From Desulfosporosinus nitroreducens (GTDB lineage: Bacteria > Bacillota > Desulfitobacteriia > Desulfitobacteriales > Desulfitobacteriaceae): a stretch of 64,000 nt of DNA. Below, piece by piece: positions 52,482-61,802 of the stretch (positions are counted from its first letter, which is position 1; the number at the start of each line of letters is the position of its first letter). The notes under the pieces were generated by a model, which was not told the DNA's origin, made no database searches, and saw only the letters and a program-made list of their open reading frames with translations. The translations under genes and the position numbers were made by a program. The stretch lies in contig NZ_JAMHFY010000015.1 in the NCBI RefSeq assembly GCF_023897015.1, forward strand, positions 1-64,000, written 5' to 3'.

Positions 52482-53642
52482 ATGAATACCTTTAACCAGC
52501 TTGGGCTCGACGAATCTTTGGTAAATGCCCTTAAACTGCAAGGAATTGTTGAACCAACTGCGATCCAAGAACAAGCGATACCCTTTATTTTAACTGGAAA
52601 AGATGTATTGGGTCAGTCAGAAACAGGCACGGGTAAAACGTTGGCTTATCTGCTCCCGATTTTTCAGAAAATCGATATTTTAAAGCGAGAAACTCAAGCG
52701 ATGATTCTCACACCGACACATGAGCTGGCTATTCAGATTCAACGTGAAATGGAAACTTTGTCAAAAAACTCTGGTCTGGATATCACGTCAACTGCTATCA
52801 TCGGGAACGTGAATATAGCGCGCCAGATAGAAAAGTTAAAACAAAAACCACACATTATTGTGGGTTCCAGTGGTAGAATTCTAGAGTTAATCCAGAAGAA
52901 AAAAATTGTCGCTCAAACTATTAAAACAATAGTGCTCGATGAGGCTGATCGTTTACTTGATGAAAATAATGCCCATCATGTTAAGTCTGTGATCAAAACA
53001 ACCTTAAGCAGAACTCAACTCTTGTTATTTTCAGCGACATTACCCCCAACGACTTATCAACGGGCTTCTGAATTATTAAAGACTCCTGAGGTGATTAGGG
53101 TAACAGATAAAATAATGATCGCTCCTACTGTTGAGCATATGTTCTTCTTAGCAGAACAGCGAGATAAAGTTGAAGTTCTTAGGAAGCTGATTCGGATTAT
53201 TATTCCGACTCGAGCTTTAATTTTCATTAATAAAAGTGAAGAGATCGAAAAAATGGTGGAAAAACTTAATTTTCATGGTTTGGATGCAGAAGGAATATAC
53301 GGAGGAGCAAATAAGATCGAGCGAAAAAAGGCGATGGATGATTTTAGAAGTGGAAAAAGCACTTTGCTGGTGGCTTCAGACCTTGCTTCGAGAGGATTGG
53401 ACATCAAAGGGATTACCCATGTCTTTAACCTTGACCTGCCGGAAGATCCCCAGCTTTATCTGCATCGGGTCGGTAGAACGGGAAGAGCAGGTAATAGGGG
53501 AGTTGCTATTTCCATTGCCAACGCAAAAGAAGTTTCATACTTGCGAAGACTGGAAACTTCGTTTGAGATTAAGTTTAGTCCTAAAGAAATGCTCCAAGGG
53601 AAAATTGTCGATGTAAGGAAGAAATTACAGAAGAAAGGGTAA
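52482..53642 (+). CDS. DEAD-box RNA helicase
   Basis: 386 residues, a compact form with no C-terminal RNA-binding extension. Motifs in order: Q motif (GIVEPTAIQEQAIP), Walker A SETGTGKT, PTHELAIQ, DEADRLLD, SATLPP, and in domain 2 ASDLASRGLDIKGI and HRVGRTGRAG. It unwinds RNA in ribosome assembly or mRNA turnover, as CshA/YfmL-type proteins do; with its short length it most resembles the latter. The start matches the remnant copy at 38749. Confidence 0.92.
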   Translation: MNTFNQLGLDESLVNALKLQGIVEPTAIQEQAIPFILTGKDVLGQSETGTGKTLAYLLPIFQKIDILKRETQAMILTPTHELAIQIQREMETLSKNSGLDITSTAIIGNVNIARQIEKLKQKPHIIVGSSGRILELIQKKKIVAQTIKTIVLDEADRLLDENNAHHVKSVIKTTLSRTQLLLFSATLPPTTYQRASELLKTPEVIRVTDKIMIAPTVEHMFFLAEQRDKVEVLRKLIRIIIPTRALIFINKSEEIEKMVEKLNFHGLDAEGIYGGANKIERKKAMDDFRSGKSTLLVASDLASRGLDIKGITHVFNLDLPEDPQLYLHRVGRTGRAGNRGVAISIANAKEVSYLRRLETSFEIKFSPKEMLQGKIVDVRKKLQKKG

Positions 53643-53719
53643 GGGGGAAATCTCATATTGCTCTTTTTTTCACTGATAGTATAATTAAGTAAAACCTGGA
53701 GGAAATGGGGTTTTCTTGT

Positions 53720-54547
53720 ATGGCAGTCCATATACTGACCCGTCACATAGGACAGGATAAACAAGAAGTAAGAATCTTCAACAGTATAGTACGCATGTTT
53801 GGTACCACGCTCAATGTTTATGCTTACATAGTTGACGGTATGCTCATTGATAGTGGTCCCCATAAACTCCGAAGGGGAATTTTAGATTTTTGTCTACAAA
53901 ATCAACCTGATAAAATTGTTCACACCCATTTTCACGAAGATCATACCGGAAATACAGCATATCTAGTAGAAAAACTCCAAGTTCCCGCTTATGTTCATCC
54001 TGAATCTTTGGGTATTTGCCGTCAGAAAGGGGATATACCCTTCTATCGTTTAGCTTTTTGGGGGCATAGAATGGGCTTCCAAGCAGAGCCATTGCCTGAC
54101 TTTATTGAAAATGAACATTCTCGTTTTGAAGTGATTCAAACTCCTGGGCATACGACAGATCATGTTGTATTTTTGGACAGGGAGCTAGGCAGGTTGTTTA
54201 GCGGAGACCTTTTTCTTCACCAAAAGACTCGGGTTGTTCGTCGAAAAGAGAACATACCCCTACTCATGGAATCCTTGCGCACATTGTTGAAGGAAAGTTT
54301 TGAAACAATATATTGTTCTCATGGAGGAGAGATTAAACAAGGATATCGCTTAGTTGAGCAAAAGCTGGCTTACCTTGAAGAATTGCAAGACCAAATTTTG
54401 AACCTTTCTCAGAAGGGGCTGGATATTAAAGCAATCGTCAAGAGAATCTTTCCACAAACGCCTGCTATTGCCTATTTCAGTCTCGGAGAATTTTCTTCTT
54501 ACAACTTGGTCCGTTCGCTTATTGAAGATAAAGGTACCAGAACGTAA
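53720..54547 (+). CDS. Metallo-beta-lactamase-fold hydrolase
   Basis: 275 residues. Metal-binding motif HTHFHEDHTGN, then the second site in IQTPGHTTDHVVFLD and FSGDLFLH; the last His is in YCSHGGEIKQG. The C-terminal region is an about 80-residue helical tail ending in SLIEDKGTRT, as found in glyoxalase-II-like and RNase-Z-unrelated MBL proteins of clostridia. The ATG at 53720 or at 53705 could be used; both are within 15 bases. Substrate unknown. It lies 52 bases before the MoxR-like gene. Confidence 0.88.
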   Translation: MAVHILTRHIGQDKQEVRIFNSIVRMFGTTLNVYAYIVDGMLIDSGPHKLRRGILDFCLQNQPDKIVHTHFHEDHTGNTAYLVEKLQVPAYVHPESLGICRQKGDIPFYRLAFWGHRMGFQAEPLPDFIENEHSRFEVIQTPGHTTDHVVFLDRELGRLFSGDLFLHQKTRVVRRKENIPLLMESLRTLLKESFETIYCSHGGEIKQGYRLVEQKLAYLEELQDQILNLSQKGLDIKAIVKRIFPQTPAIAYFSLGEFSSYNLVRSLIEDKGTRT

Positions 54548-54599
54548 GAGACCGACTTTGTAAAGTGCCTTGGGGAGAGATGGAGGGAGATTTGAGATT

Positions 54600-55472
54600 A
54601 TGAAGACATCGCCCTTGGACTTAGCGCATGAACTTGAAAAAGAAGGCTATCTTATCGGTGAAGAAGCAGCGACAACCTTATTCCTTGCTTTGGCCTTGGA
54701 AAAACCTTGTCTTATTGAAGGTCCGGCGGGGGTTGGCAAGACACAGTTGGCTTTAGCACTCGCCCGGGCGGAAAAACGAAGACTGATAAGGCTGCAGTGT
54801 TATGAAGGCCTGGACATAAGTAAGGCATTATATGATTGGAATTATGCCAAACAGCTATTGCGCTTGCAACTTGCCAAGACAGAAGATTGGGATGAGATAA
54901 AATTTGATCTTTACTCGGAAGAGTTTTTGCTTTCCAGGCCTCTCTTGGAAGCAATTCTTTCGCCCGAACCAGTTCTGTTGCTGATTGATGAATTAGATAA
55001 AAGTGACGAGGAGTTTGAAAGCTTTCTCTTGGAGTTACTCGCTGAACAACAGGTTTCAATTCCTGAACTGGGAACTCTTACTTCAAAAACTAAACCTATT
55101 GTAATCTTAACCAGCAACAATTCACGAGACTTTAGTGATGCCCTAAGACGTCGTTGTATCCATATCTATCTGACCTATCCTTCCTTAGAGCGAGAAATAT
55201 CTATTCTAAGTTCGCATGCTCCCGAGCTATCTAGGGGGTTATCTAAGGACGTTTGTGAGTTTGTTGCCAAGATAAGAAAGTTGCCTTTGCAGAAGCTTCC
55301 GAGTGTTTCTGAAACCATCGATTTTGCGCGTGCGCTGAATGCTCTCCAAAAAGCAGAATTGAACTATGGAGACCTAATGGGAACACTCAGCGTGTTGCTG
55401 AAATATCCAAAAGATGTTGCTAAGCTGGAAGAGCGTCTTAAAAAATGGGAAACCGAAGCACTGCGATCCTGA
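54600..55472 (+). CDS. MoxR/CoxD-type AAA+ ATPase
   Basis: 290 residues. Walker A in IEGPAGVGKTQLALAL, Walker B LLLIDELDKSDEE, sensor motif VILTSNNSRDFSDALRRRCI. Such MoxR proteins work with von Willebrand-factor-A proteins to remodel or insert metal into client enzymes. Its partner is encoded 41 bases downstream, and no carbon-monoxide dehydrogenase or nitric-oxide reductase gene is nearby, so the client is unknown. The ATG at 54600 with GGGAG is preferred over 54570. Confidence 0.9.
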   Translation: MKTSPLDLAHELEKEGYLIGEEAATTLFLALALEKPCLIEGPAGVGKTQLALALARAEKRRLIRLQCYEGLDISKALYDWNYAKQLLRLQLAKTEDWDEIKFDLYSEEFLLSRPLLEAILSPEPVLLLIDELDKSDEEFESFLLELLAEQQVSIPELGTLTSKTKPIVILTSNNSRDFSDALRRRCIHIYLTYPSLEREISILSSHAPELSRGLSKDVCEFVAKIRKLPLQKLPSVSETIDFARALNALQKAELNYGDLMGTLSVLLKYPKDVAKLEERLKKWETEALRS

Positions 55473-55513
55473 GAGTAATCGGTTTTAACCCCGGCATAAT
55501 GGAGCAGTAAGGG

Positions 55514-56881
55514 ATGGAGACTATGGACGGATGGGTTTTTATCAGGTTGGTTCACGCTCTCAGGCAGGTTTCTTTGCCGATTTCCTCGCAGGATATTCTT
55601 GACGCTCAAACTTGTCTGGTTCGATATCCTGACATACCATGTAAACAGATATTGAAATCGCTTTTAATTCATCGCCCCCAAGATGCGGGCATATTTGAGA
55701 CGGTTTGGAAAATCGCTGTTGAAAACGCTGAGTCCCCTGAAATGAACGATTCGCTGGATGCAACCTACAAAAAGAATATTGAAGAAAACAGAGACAGTCA
55801 AGGAATTGGAGGCCAAGGAGCAGGGCGTGGATCAGGAGGAATCAGCCTGACTGCAATTGGAGATATTCTTGATCATTGTCACATTTCTAAATTGATTCCA
55901 TTTTCACGGCTTGAAGAGTTAGCAAGCAGTGGGGCAGAGTATGAAGAGGTTGTTAAAACTGTTTTGGCAGATATTGACTATTATACGTGGATTAATTCCT
56001 TTGATTTAGCTTATCAGCGAGGTACTCTTTCTGAGGACGAATGGTATACCCATCAAAACAATCGGGCTTTTATCCTGCGTGAAATTCAGCAACAGGTAGT
56101 GATGATCCAAGTTAAACTTGAAAATAGCTGGAAACCCCTTGTGCAGCAACACTGGTTGTTCAAGGCGTTAAGTTCATTATCTGAAGAAGAAAAAGAACTC
56201 GTGAAGACAAGTATTCGAAAATGGGCTCGAAAATTAGCCTTGCGACCAGGCTCTCGTTGGAAATCTTATAACAAAGGCACCATTGATATAGGGAGAATTG
56301 TACAGCAAAGCGTTCAGTGGGAGGGGGTGCTTTTCCATTTGTGCTACCGGCGTAAAGTTCCCCGTGCTCCCGAACTGGTGGTGCTTTGCGATGTCTCGAA
56401 TTCCATGGCCTCATTTGTAGAATTTTTAATTCATCTGGTGACGTGTCTTAGGGCTCGTTTTCGAAAAATACGGGTATTCTTTTTTATCGATTCAGTCTGG
56501 GATGTTAGTGAGTTTGTTTGGGATGATGATCTTAGCGGAGTGAAACAAGAGATTAAAAGCTGGGGGCATAAAGCAAGTTCGGGGTTTTCAGATTATGGAG
56601 CGGTATTTAAAGAACTCGCTGAGAACATACTTAGAGAAGTGTCATCACGAGCTATTCTCATCATACTGGGAGATGGTAAAAACAACTATCGTCCGGCGCA
56701 GCCGGAATATTTTGCCCAGATTTCGGAAAAGGTGCGTAAGGTGTTTTGGTTGAATCCTTTAGAGGTAATGGAATGGTCTGAGCCTGATAATGTTATGAAA
56801 GTATATCAAAATAATTGCTCAAAGGTCTATCGGTGCCGAACGGCCAGCGATTTACAGAGAATTGTTAAGGATGTTTTCTAA
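55514..56881 (+). CDS. VWA/CoxE-like protein paired with MoxR ATPase
   Basis: 455 residues. The N-terminal part is helical (FIRLVHALRQVSLPISSQDI). A glycine-rich linker lies near residues 95-115 (GIGGQGAGRGSGG). The C-terminal half is a VWA domain with a MIDAS-like motif VLCDVSNSMASFVEF, the further acidic residues in FIDSVWDVSEFVWDDD and ILGDGKNNY. The CoxE family acts with CoxD-type ATPases to mature a metalloenzyme or complex. The pair is probably one operon with the MBL gene upstream. Confidence 0.88.
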   Translation: METMDGWVFIRLVHALRQVSLPISSQDILDAQTCLVRYPDIPCKQILKSLLIHRPQDAGIFETVWKIAVENAESPEMNDSLDATYKKNIEENRDSQGIGGQGAGRGSGGISLTAIGDILDHCHISKLIPFSRLEELASSGAEYEEVVKTVLADIDYYTWINSFDLAYQRGTLSEDEWYTHQNNRAFILREIQQQVVMIQVKLENSWKPLVQQHWLFKALSSLSEEEKELVKTSIRKWARKLALRPGSRWKSYNKGTIDIGRIVQQSVQWEGVLFHLCYRRKVPRAPELVVLCDVSNSMASFVEFLIHLVTCLRARFRKIRVFFFIDSVWDVSEFVWDDDLSGVKQEIKSWGHKASSGFSDYGAVFKELAENILREVSSRAILIILGDGKNNYRPAQPEYFAQISEKVRKVFWLNPLEVMEWSEPDNVMKVYQNNCSKVYRCRTASDLQRIVKDVF

Positions 56882-56994
56882 GAGAGTTGCTCAGATCTCC
56901 CGGATATCAATTGTTCAATGGTTAGATTTTTAGATCTTGATTTAGATAAGAGCTACAAAATTAAAAAGCTACAAAGTAAAAAAGTTAAAAAGTT

Positions 56995-57038
56995 ATAAGC
57001 CAGTTGCTTTGATGTGAAGCGACTGGCTTATTTACTTT
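56995..57038 (+). terminator. Terminator after the VWA gene
   Basis: ATAAGCCAGTTGCT (56995-57008) / AGCGACTGGCTTAT (57018-57031) with one G-T pair, then TTACTTT. Upstream (56955-56998) is an AT-rich stretch with repeated AAAGCTAC/AAAGTTA words. The remainder of 56882-57262 contains no gene that I can support. Confidence 0.75.
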
Positions 57039-57262
57039 ACATACGTCCGTGCATCTGAGCGCACTGCATATGTGGAAATCATCTATGAACATCGCCTCAT
57101 CATGGAGAAGTGGTTATAATGAGCTAAAATTAATACTGCAAGTCAGGGTGCTGACACGAAGTTGCGGAGTCGGGTATATACTGCTTATAAGTCAAAAATA
57201 AATATTTTTCCATAGTTACATACAGGGTAATTATTCAATATTCAGGAGGTGTCAATGAGCCA

Positions 57263-58315
57263 GTGATAAAACATACAGTAAGAAAAGGGGAAACACTTTT
57301 TATTATTGCTCAGAAGTATGGAATAAGCCTTAGCTCGCTGCTCGCTGCTAACCCAAATATAAAAAACCCTTCCTTGATTAGACCAGGGCAGGTGGTAAAT
57401 GTCCCAAAGGCAGCGCCCCAGAGAACCATCGTTATTCCCAGAGAGAGCTACGGTTATAATGAAATGGTTAGTGACCTTGAGACACTTAGAGAAAGCTATC
57501 CTTTCATTAAGGTAGATTCCATTGGAACTACGGTTATGGGCCGTTCAATTCCAGTTGTAAGGATAGGGCAAGGGAAAAAAGAAGTCCATTATAATGGATC
57601 TTTTCATGCCAATGAGTGGATTACAACTTTGTTATTGATGAAATTTGTTGAAGTCTATGCTAAAGCTTACGTTTCAGGGAAAAAAATTGGAACCTTTAAT
57701 ATCAAAAGCCTATTTGACAGTGTTTCCTTGTGGGTTGTTCCTATGGTCAATCCTGATGGAGTGCAACTGGTACAGGGGAAAATCGATACGAATTCTTCAA
57801 CCTTTGCAAACGCACTGCGGATCAATCGTGGATCACGAGATTTCAGTGGTTGGAAGGCCAACATTCGAGGGGTAGATTTAAATGATCAGTTTCCGGCCTA
57901 CTGGGAGACTGAAGTGTCCAGACGAGCATCTTCTGGCCCGTCTCCCCGGGATTATACAGGGACGGCACCTCTCTCCGAGCCGGAAGCTAGAGCGATGGCG
58001 GAGTTTACAAGGGCCCATAACTTTCGCTTGGTGAGTGCTTTTCATACTCAGGGAGAGGAGATTTATTGGGGGTACAGGGGGTTTGAACCCAATGAATCAC
58101 AACAGATCGTGAATCGGTTCATAGAAGTTAGCGGATACGAAGCAGTACGGTATGTGGAAAGTGACGCAGGGTATAAGGATTGGTTTATTCAAGAATGGAG
58201 ACGACCTGGCTTTACAGTCGAATGTGGTCACGGAATTAATCCTCTGCCGATATCTCAGTTTTGGGAGATATGGGGCAAGGTAATTGGGATATTCTTAATG
58301 GGTATGTATGTATAA
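57263..58315 (+). CDS. LysM-containing M14 carboxypeptidase (peptidoglycan)
   Basis: 350 residues. N-terminal LysM (IKHTVRKGETLFIIAQKYGI, about 1-47) binds peptidoglycan. The M14 domain has the zinc ligands His and Glu in FHANEWITT, a third His in AFHTQGEEIYW and the catalytic Glu in FTVECGHG. It resembles gamma-D-glutamyl-meso-diaminopimelate peptidase I of Bacillus. There is no signal peptide, so it may act in the cytoplasm or mother cell, as in spore formers. The start GTG at 57263 has GGAGG 15 bases upstream; a three-codon frame ATG-AGC-CAG-TGA overlaps it and may couple translation. Confidence 0.88.
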   Translation: MIKHTVRKGETLFIIAQKYGISLSSLLAANPNIKNPSLIRPGQVVNVPKAAPQRTIVIPRESYGYNEMVSDLETLRESYPFIKVDSIGTTVMGRSIPVVRIGQGKKEVHYNGSFHANEWITTLLLMKFVEVYAKAYVSGKKIGTFNIKSLFDSVSLWVVPMVNPDGVQLVQGKIDTNSSTFANALRINRGSRDFSGWKANIRGVDLNDQFPAYWETEVSRRASSGPSPRDYTGTAPLSEPEARAMAEFTRAHNFRLVSAFHTQGEEIYWGYRGFEPNESQQIVNRFIEVSGYEAVRYVESDAGYKDWFIQEWRRPGFTVECGHGINPLPISQFWEIWGKVIGIFLMGMYV

Positions 58316-58346
58316 AATTTGAGCGTTTTCTCTTTGAACAAGTTTA

Positions 58347-59126
58347 CTATTTGCTGATCTCCCTGGCCAGTAAAGCTGCGCCCAACGCGGCTGTAATAAC
58401 AGGTTCTTGAAATACGAGAAGGGGGTAGCCCAGCTGCTTGGTTAGGGCATTAACCACGCCTCGATTGAGGGCTACTCCGCCCGTAAACACAATATCCGTT
58501 TCCAATCCGGTTCGCCGAGTCATAGAGGCTACTCGGCTGGCTACCGAATCACAAACCCCCGCTAAAATATCTGATTTCAATGCTCCTGCGGATACCTGGG
58601 AAATAATTTCGGATTCAGCGAAAACAGTACAAAACGAGGAAATCTTTGTGGGGTTTTCAGAGGATGAAACCAATTCCCCAATCTCATGCCATTCTATTTC
58701 CAGAGCCGTGGCCATCACTTCTAAGAACCTACCTGTACCTGCAGCGCATTTGTCATTCATTGTAAAGTCTGCGACTTTGCCATTTGGAAATAATTTAATT
58801 ACTTTGCTATCTTGCCCCCCTATATCGATAATGGTTCGAGAACTTGGAAAAAGATGACTAATTCCTTTAGCTTGACAGGTAATTTCAGACAGTTCCCGAT
58901 CAGAGGGGAAGGTGACTCGGCCATAACCGGTTGCAACCGTGGCAGTGACCTGCTTAATAGTTAAACCGAAATCAGCGAGAAGTTGCTCTTCAAGGCGTAT
59001 GGCGACTTCACGCCCATGATAGCCTGCGCGGATTTTTGCCTGTCCGAGAATTTCTAAATCATTGTTTATTAGAACCACTTTTACAGTAAGAGATCCAATA
59101 TCTACTCCGACATAGTAGTTTGACAT
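58347..59126 (-). CDS. 2-hydroxyacyl-CoA dehydratase activator (HgdC-like ATPase)
   Basis: 259 residues. ASKHA-fold ATPase carrying one [4Fe-4S] cluster per dimer, which drives an electron into the dehydratase. Motifs: GVDIGSLTVKVVLI, DIGGQDSKVI, the cluster Cys in KCAAGTGRFLEV and the second in SFCTVFAESEII. It belongs to the HgdC/BadF/BadG family. It lies downstream of the two dehydratase subunit genes on the same strand and should activate them. GGAGG precedes the ATG. Confidence 0.93.
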   Translation of the reverse strand: MSNYYVGVDIGSLTVKVVLINNDLEILGQAKIRAGYHGREVAIRLEEQLLADFGLTIKQVTATVATGYGRVTFPSDRELSEITCQAKGISHLFPSSRTIIDIGGQDSKVIKLFPNGKVADFTMNDKCAAGTGRFLEVMATALEIEWHEIGELVSSSENPTKISSFCTVFAESEIISQVSAGALKSDILAGVCDSVASRVASMTRRTGLETDIVFTGGVALNRGVVNALTKQLGYPLLVFQEPVITAALGAALLAREISK

Positions 59127-59251
59127 GAACAGTCCTCCTTATTCGATTCACGGTACGATCAGACACTAAACATAGAATATAAATCCTTGCCCTATATTTT
59201 TGTGAGGAATTATTTCGAACTTACAACCTCAACCTTGTGCTGCGGTCTCGA

Positions 59252-60493
59252 TTATTTTAGATCATCAAATGTTTCTAAGAAAGCTTGGACTCGATTGCGG
59301 ACGGGTTCTTCTGCATAGGCTCTGGGATCTGCCATGTCCGCTTCAATCATTAACCCAGGCACCCCTGTTTCACGCATTACTTCTTTGCGAATCACTTCTT
59401 GAACTAAAGAATAAGGTTTACAGGAACGATTTGAATGCATTACGAAACCATCGGCTCTGTACTCCTTGATCAGATTAATTAATTGATTGGCACGGAACTT
59501 AGGGGAACGGTTGAGAAAAACTTCAGTGTAAGTCGTCGCCATGCTTTCCATCGGAGTACCGGGAGCTTGCTCGACAGCCCAACCCCCACTATAGGTGTCA
59601 GTCACAAAACATGCCCCTTTTTCAGAAAACATTTTGTAAAAACTAAACAATTGCGGCCAGATGGCGATGTTGTCCCAGACTAAGCGAATTCGCTCATTTT
59701 CGATTGCTCCCTGAGTAAGTTCAACTCGTTCTTTGACTTCGTCTTTGAGTTTGCGGTAAAAATCAATTCCTTTCTGTGAGCCTCTTAAGACTACAATAGG
59801 TGCCATGTTGATGAAGAGATCGGGAGCGTTGAGGGGAGAGGGACTGGCTTGACAATATTGTCGGGTTTCTATCCAGAGAGAGGTGATTTTTCGACTCAAG
59901 TTCATTTGTTCAGCTAATTTTTTTTCATTGAAGCGCCGACCGGTGATTTCTTCCAAATCTGCTGCCATAGCATATAATTGTTCTAAGACGAAGTCTTTGA
60001 CCTGCGGGGTTAGTTGGTCAGTCAGAAATGGTGTATCTAGAACTAATAGTGGTACATTAAAGTGACGTGCTAAAACTTCATACCACTTTAACACTGTTCC
60101 GCAAATATTATTGCAGGCTACCAAGAGGTCGGGTTTCGGCATCCCGCCCAAAGGGGCCAGGTCTGGCCGAAGGACTCCACCGATATTTGACCGGGCATAG
60201 GAACAGAGGTCTTGGGAATAACCAGCCGCTTCAGCAACTTCGCAAAGGTCGACAGTGGCTTTGCGCGCACTGTATATAGCCGCATATTGTTCCGGATAAG
60301 CGCAATGAATATTAAAAGCGCGCAGGAGTTCGACCGGGGCACCGCTGGTGACCCAGGCCAAAGGACGTCGTAAGAATTTGCCCCAGTAACGATGCCAGCT
60401 TGTCAAAGCATAGTAGCTGCCCATAGTTTGTTGGAGTGCTTTGTTGCTGACTAGAGGCCGGTAATTGCGGCGTTTCTCTTTTGTTGTATGCAT
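59252..60493 (-). CDS. 2-hydroxyacyl-CoA dehydratase subunit
   Basis: 413 residues of the HgdB/FldC/BcrC family. Cysteines likely to bind the [4Fe-4S] cluster occur at LLVACNNICGTVLKWYEVL, AHSNRSCKP near the C-terminus (VMHSNRSCKPYSLVQEVI) and elsewhere. The family removes water from (R)-2-hydroxyacyl-CoA, or reduces benzoyl-CoA, by a ketyl-radical mechanism. It is separated by 15 bases from the second subunit upstream in the operon. The exact substrate cannot be told from sequence. Confidence 0.88.
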   Translation of the reverse strand: MHTTKEKRRNYRPLVSNKALQQTMGSYYALTSWHRYWGKFLRRPLAWVTSGAPVELLRAFNIHCAYPEQYAAIYSARKATVDLCEVAEAAGYSQDLCSYARSNIGGVLRPDLAPLGGMPKPDLLVACNNICGTVLKWYEVLARHFNVPLLVLDTPFLTDQLTPQVKDFVLEQLYAMAADLEEITGRRFNEKKLAEQMNLSRKITSLWIETRQYCQASPSPLNAPDLFINMAPIVVLRGSQKGIDFYRKLKDEVKERVELTQGAIENERIRLVWDNIAIWPQLFSFYKMFSEKGACFVTDTYSGGWAVEQAPGTPMESMATTYTEVFLNRSPKFRANQLINLIKEYRADGFVMHSNRSCKPYSLVQEVIRKEVMRETGVPGLMIEADMADPRAYAEEPVRNRVQAFLETFDDLK

Positions 60494-60508
60494 CTTAATC
60501 TTTCTCCT

Positions 60509-61642
60509 TTATAATTCATAGCCTAGCAAACTCTCTAGGAAGGCCTGAAGTCGAGTTCTTTCTTGTCCTCCTGCATTTGCCCCTTCCAGTTCAAGCGTCA
60601 GAGTGCGAATGCCGTTCTTGCGCAAACTCTCGGAGAGTGTAGCGGCATCCCAAGCATGGGGTTCGCAATATTTTCTGACGATAATAATGGCGCCTTGAGC
60701 ATGTCGTTGTTTAGCTAGAGTAGTTAAATAGGAAATTCTTTCGTTCAGACTGCGGTTTTTACACGGGCAGGGGGGCATTTCAGAGTACCTTCGGACGATG
60801 TCTAAAAGAGGGTCTTCCGATCCGCTCACTGTGACTCCTGAGAAGTGTCGAAACCCGGTGCATGTATCATCCGCAACGACTCTGCCTCCCAATTCTTCGA
60901 TCATTTCGAAAAGGCTGTCATTTTCCAGCACGGCGCTGCTGACAAGAACCTTTGCTTTGTTATGAGGTTCTTCGGCCATTTCTTTTAACGCCGGAAAGCT
61001 GTTTACAAGAGCGTGGGTATACTCAGAACGCGGCATTAGCTGTCCGGCTCTGAGCAGGGAGAAAATCAAAGGGGAAGGAAGGTTAGGACGAAGGACATCA
61101 AGTTCAGCAGCTAATTTTCGCGTATTTGCACATAAGATTAGGGCATTTCTGATAGCCTCGGCTTCGATTTTTTGTTTAGTCAGGTCCGTTAGTTTACTTA
61201 AGAGAGTATGCAGTTCGGCATGATAATAGCGGGAAGCTCCCGGGGCTTTTAACATAACTGGCGGAACAATGTCAACAGTTTTGCTCTGACCGCTGGCTGC
61301 CCAGATTCCGCTTAGACATTGCATCGTGTCACAGGTATGAGTAAACCCGATACCGACAAGGTCGCGCCACTTCTCTCTTACTTCCATGTCTAGAGTTCCC
61401 CTGGCTAAAGAACAACAATAGGCGGGGAGTTCAACTGGAGTTGAGTTCTCTGAATCCGGTAAAAGGCGCAAGGGGTGTAAACCTGCCGCTATAATTAGTT
61501 CTTCAGGAAAATAGGAACAGAAATAACCAAAAAACCTGTACTTGGGGTACCGGTTTAGGCGATCGGCGCCTTTGAGAGAGGCCTCTTCAATAAGCAGTTT
61601 CAATGATTCCTTAGAATCTGTCGGGTTAAAAGTTTCAACCAT
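60509..61642 (-). CDS. 2-hydroxyacyl-CoA dehydratase family protein, second subunit
   Basis: 377 residues. It resembles the D subunit of these enzymes: N-terminal GYFCSYFPEELIIAAGLHPL, cysteine-bearing LPAYCCSLARG and FTHTCDTMQCLSGIW, and a further Cys motif MPPCPCKNRS. Together with the preceding-strand neighbour it forms the heterodimer carrying two iron-sulfur clusters. It begins 160 bases after the acyl-CoA ligase gene ends, with hairpins in between. Confidence 0.86.
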   Translation of the reverse strand: MVETFNPTDSKESLKLLIEEASLKGADRLNRYPKYRFFGYFCSYFPEELIIAAGLHPLRLLPDSENSTPVELPAYCCSLARGTLDMEVREKWRDLVGIGFTHTCDTMQCLSGIWAASGQSKTVDIVPPVMLKAPGASRYYHAELHTLLSKLTDLTKQKIEAEAIRNALILCANTRKLAAELDVLRPNLPSPLIFSLLRAGQLMPRSEYTHALVNSFPALKEMAEEPHNKAKVLVSSAVLENDSLFEMIEELGGRVVADDTCTGFRHFSGVTVSGSEDPLLDIVRRYSEMPPCPCKNRSLNERISYLTTLAKQRHAQGAIIIVRKYCEPHAWDAATLSESLRKNGIRTLTLELEGANAGGQERTRLQAFLESLLGYEL

Positions 61643-61735
61643 TTAGGCAGTTCATCTCCTTAGGCGTTTAATAATTAATCGGGTAACGGTGTTCCAATCC
61701 TCAGCGCAAATGAATTCGTTGCGGGCCGTGCGCTT

Positions 61736-61798
61736 TCGGCGATAATCTCCACTGGAGACTATCGTCACCGAAGTCTCGATGTTCAGCTTTAGCTGAAC
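61736..61798. repeat. Hairpins between ligase and dehydratase genes
   Basis: CGATAATCTCC (61740-61750) / GGAGACTATCG (61754-61764) form a near-perfect stem, extended by TCGG/CCGA. A second stem GTTCAGC/GCTGAAC (61781-61787 / 61792-61798) lies close by. They sit in the 160-bp gap of a minus-strand operon and have no T run on that strand, so they may act on mRNA stability or partial termination. Confidence 0.5.
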
Positions 61799-61802
61799 GA
61801 GT

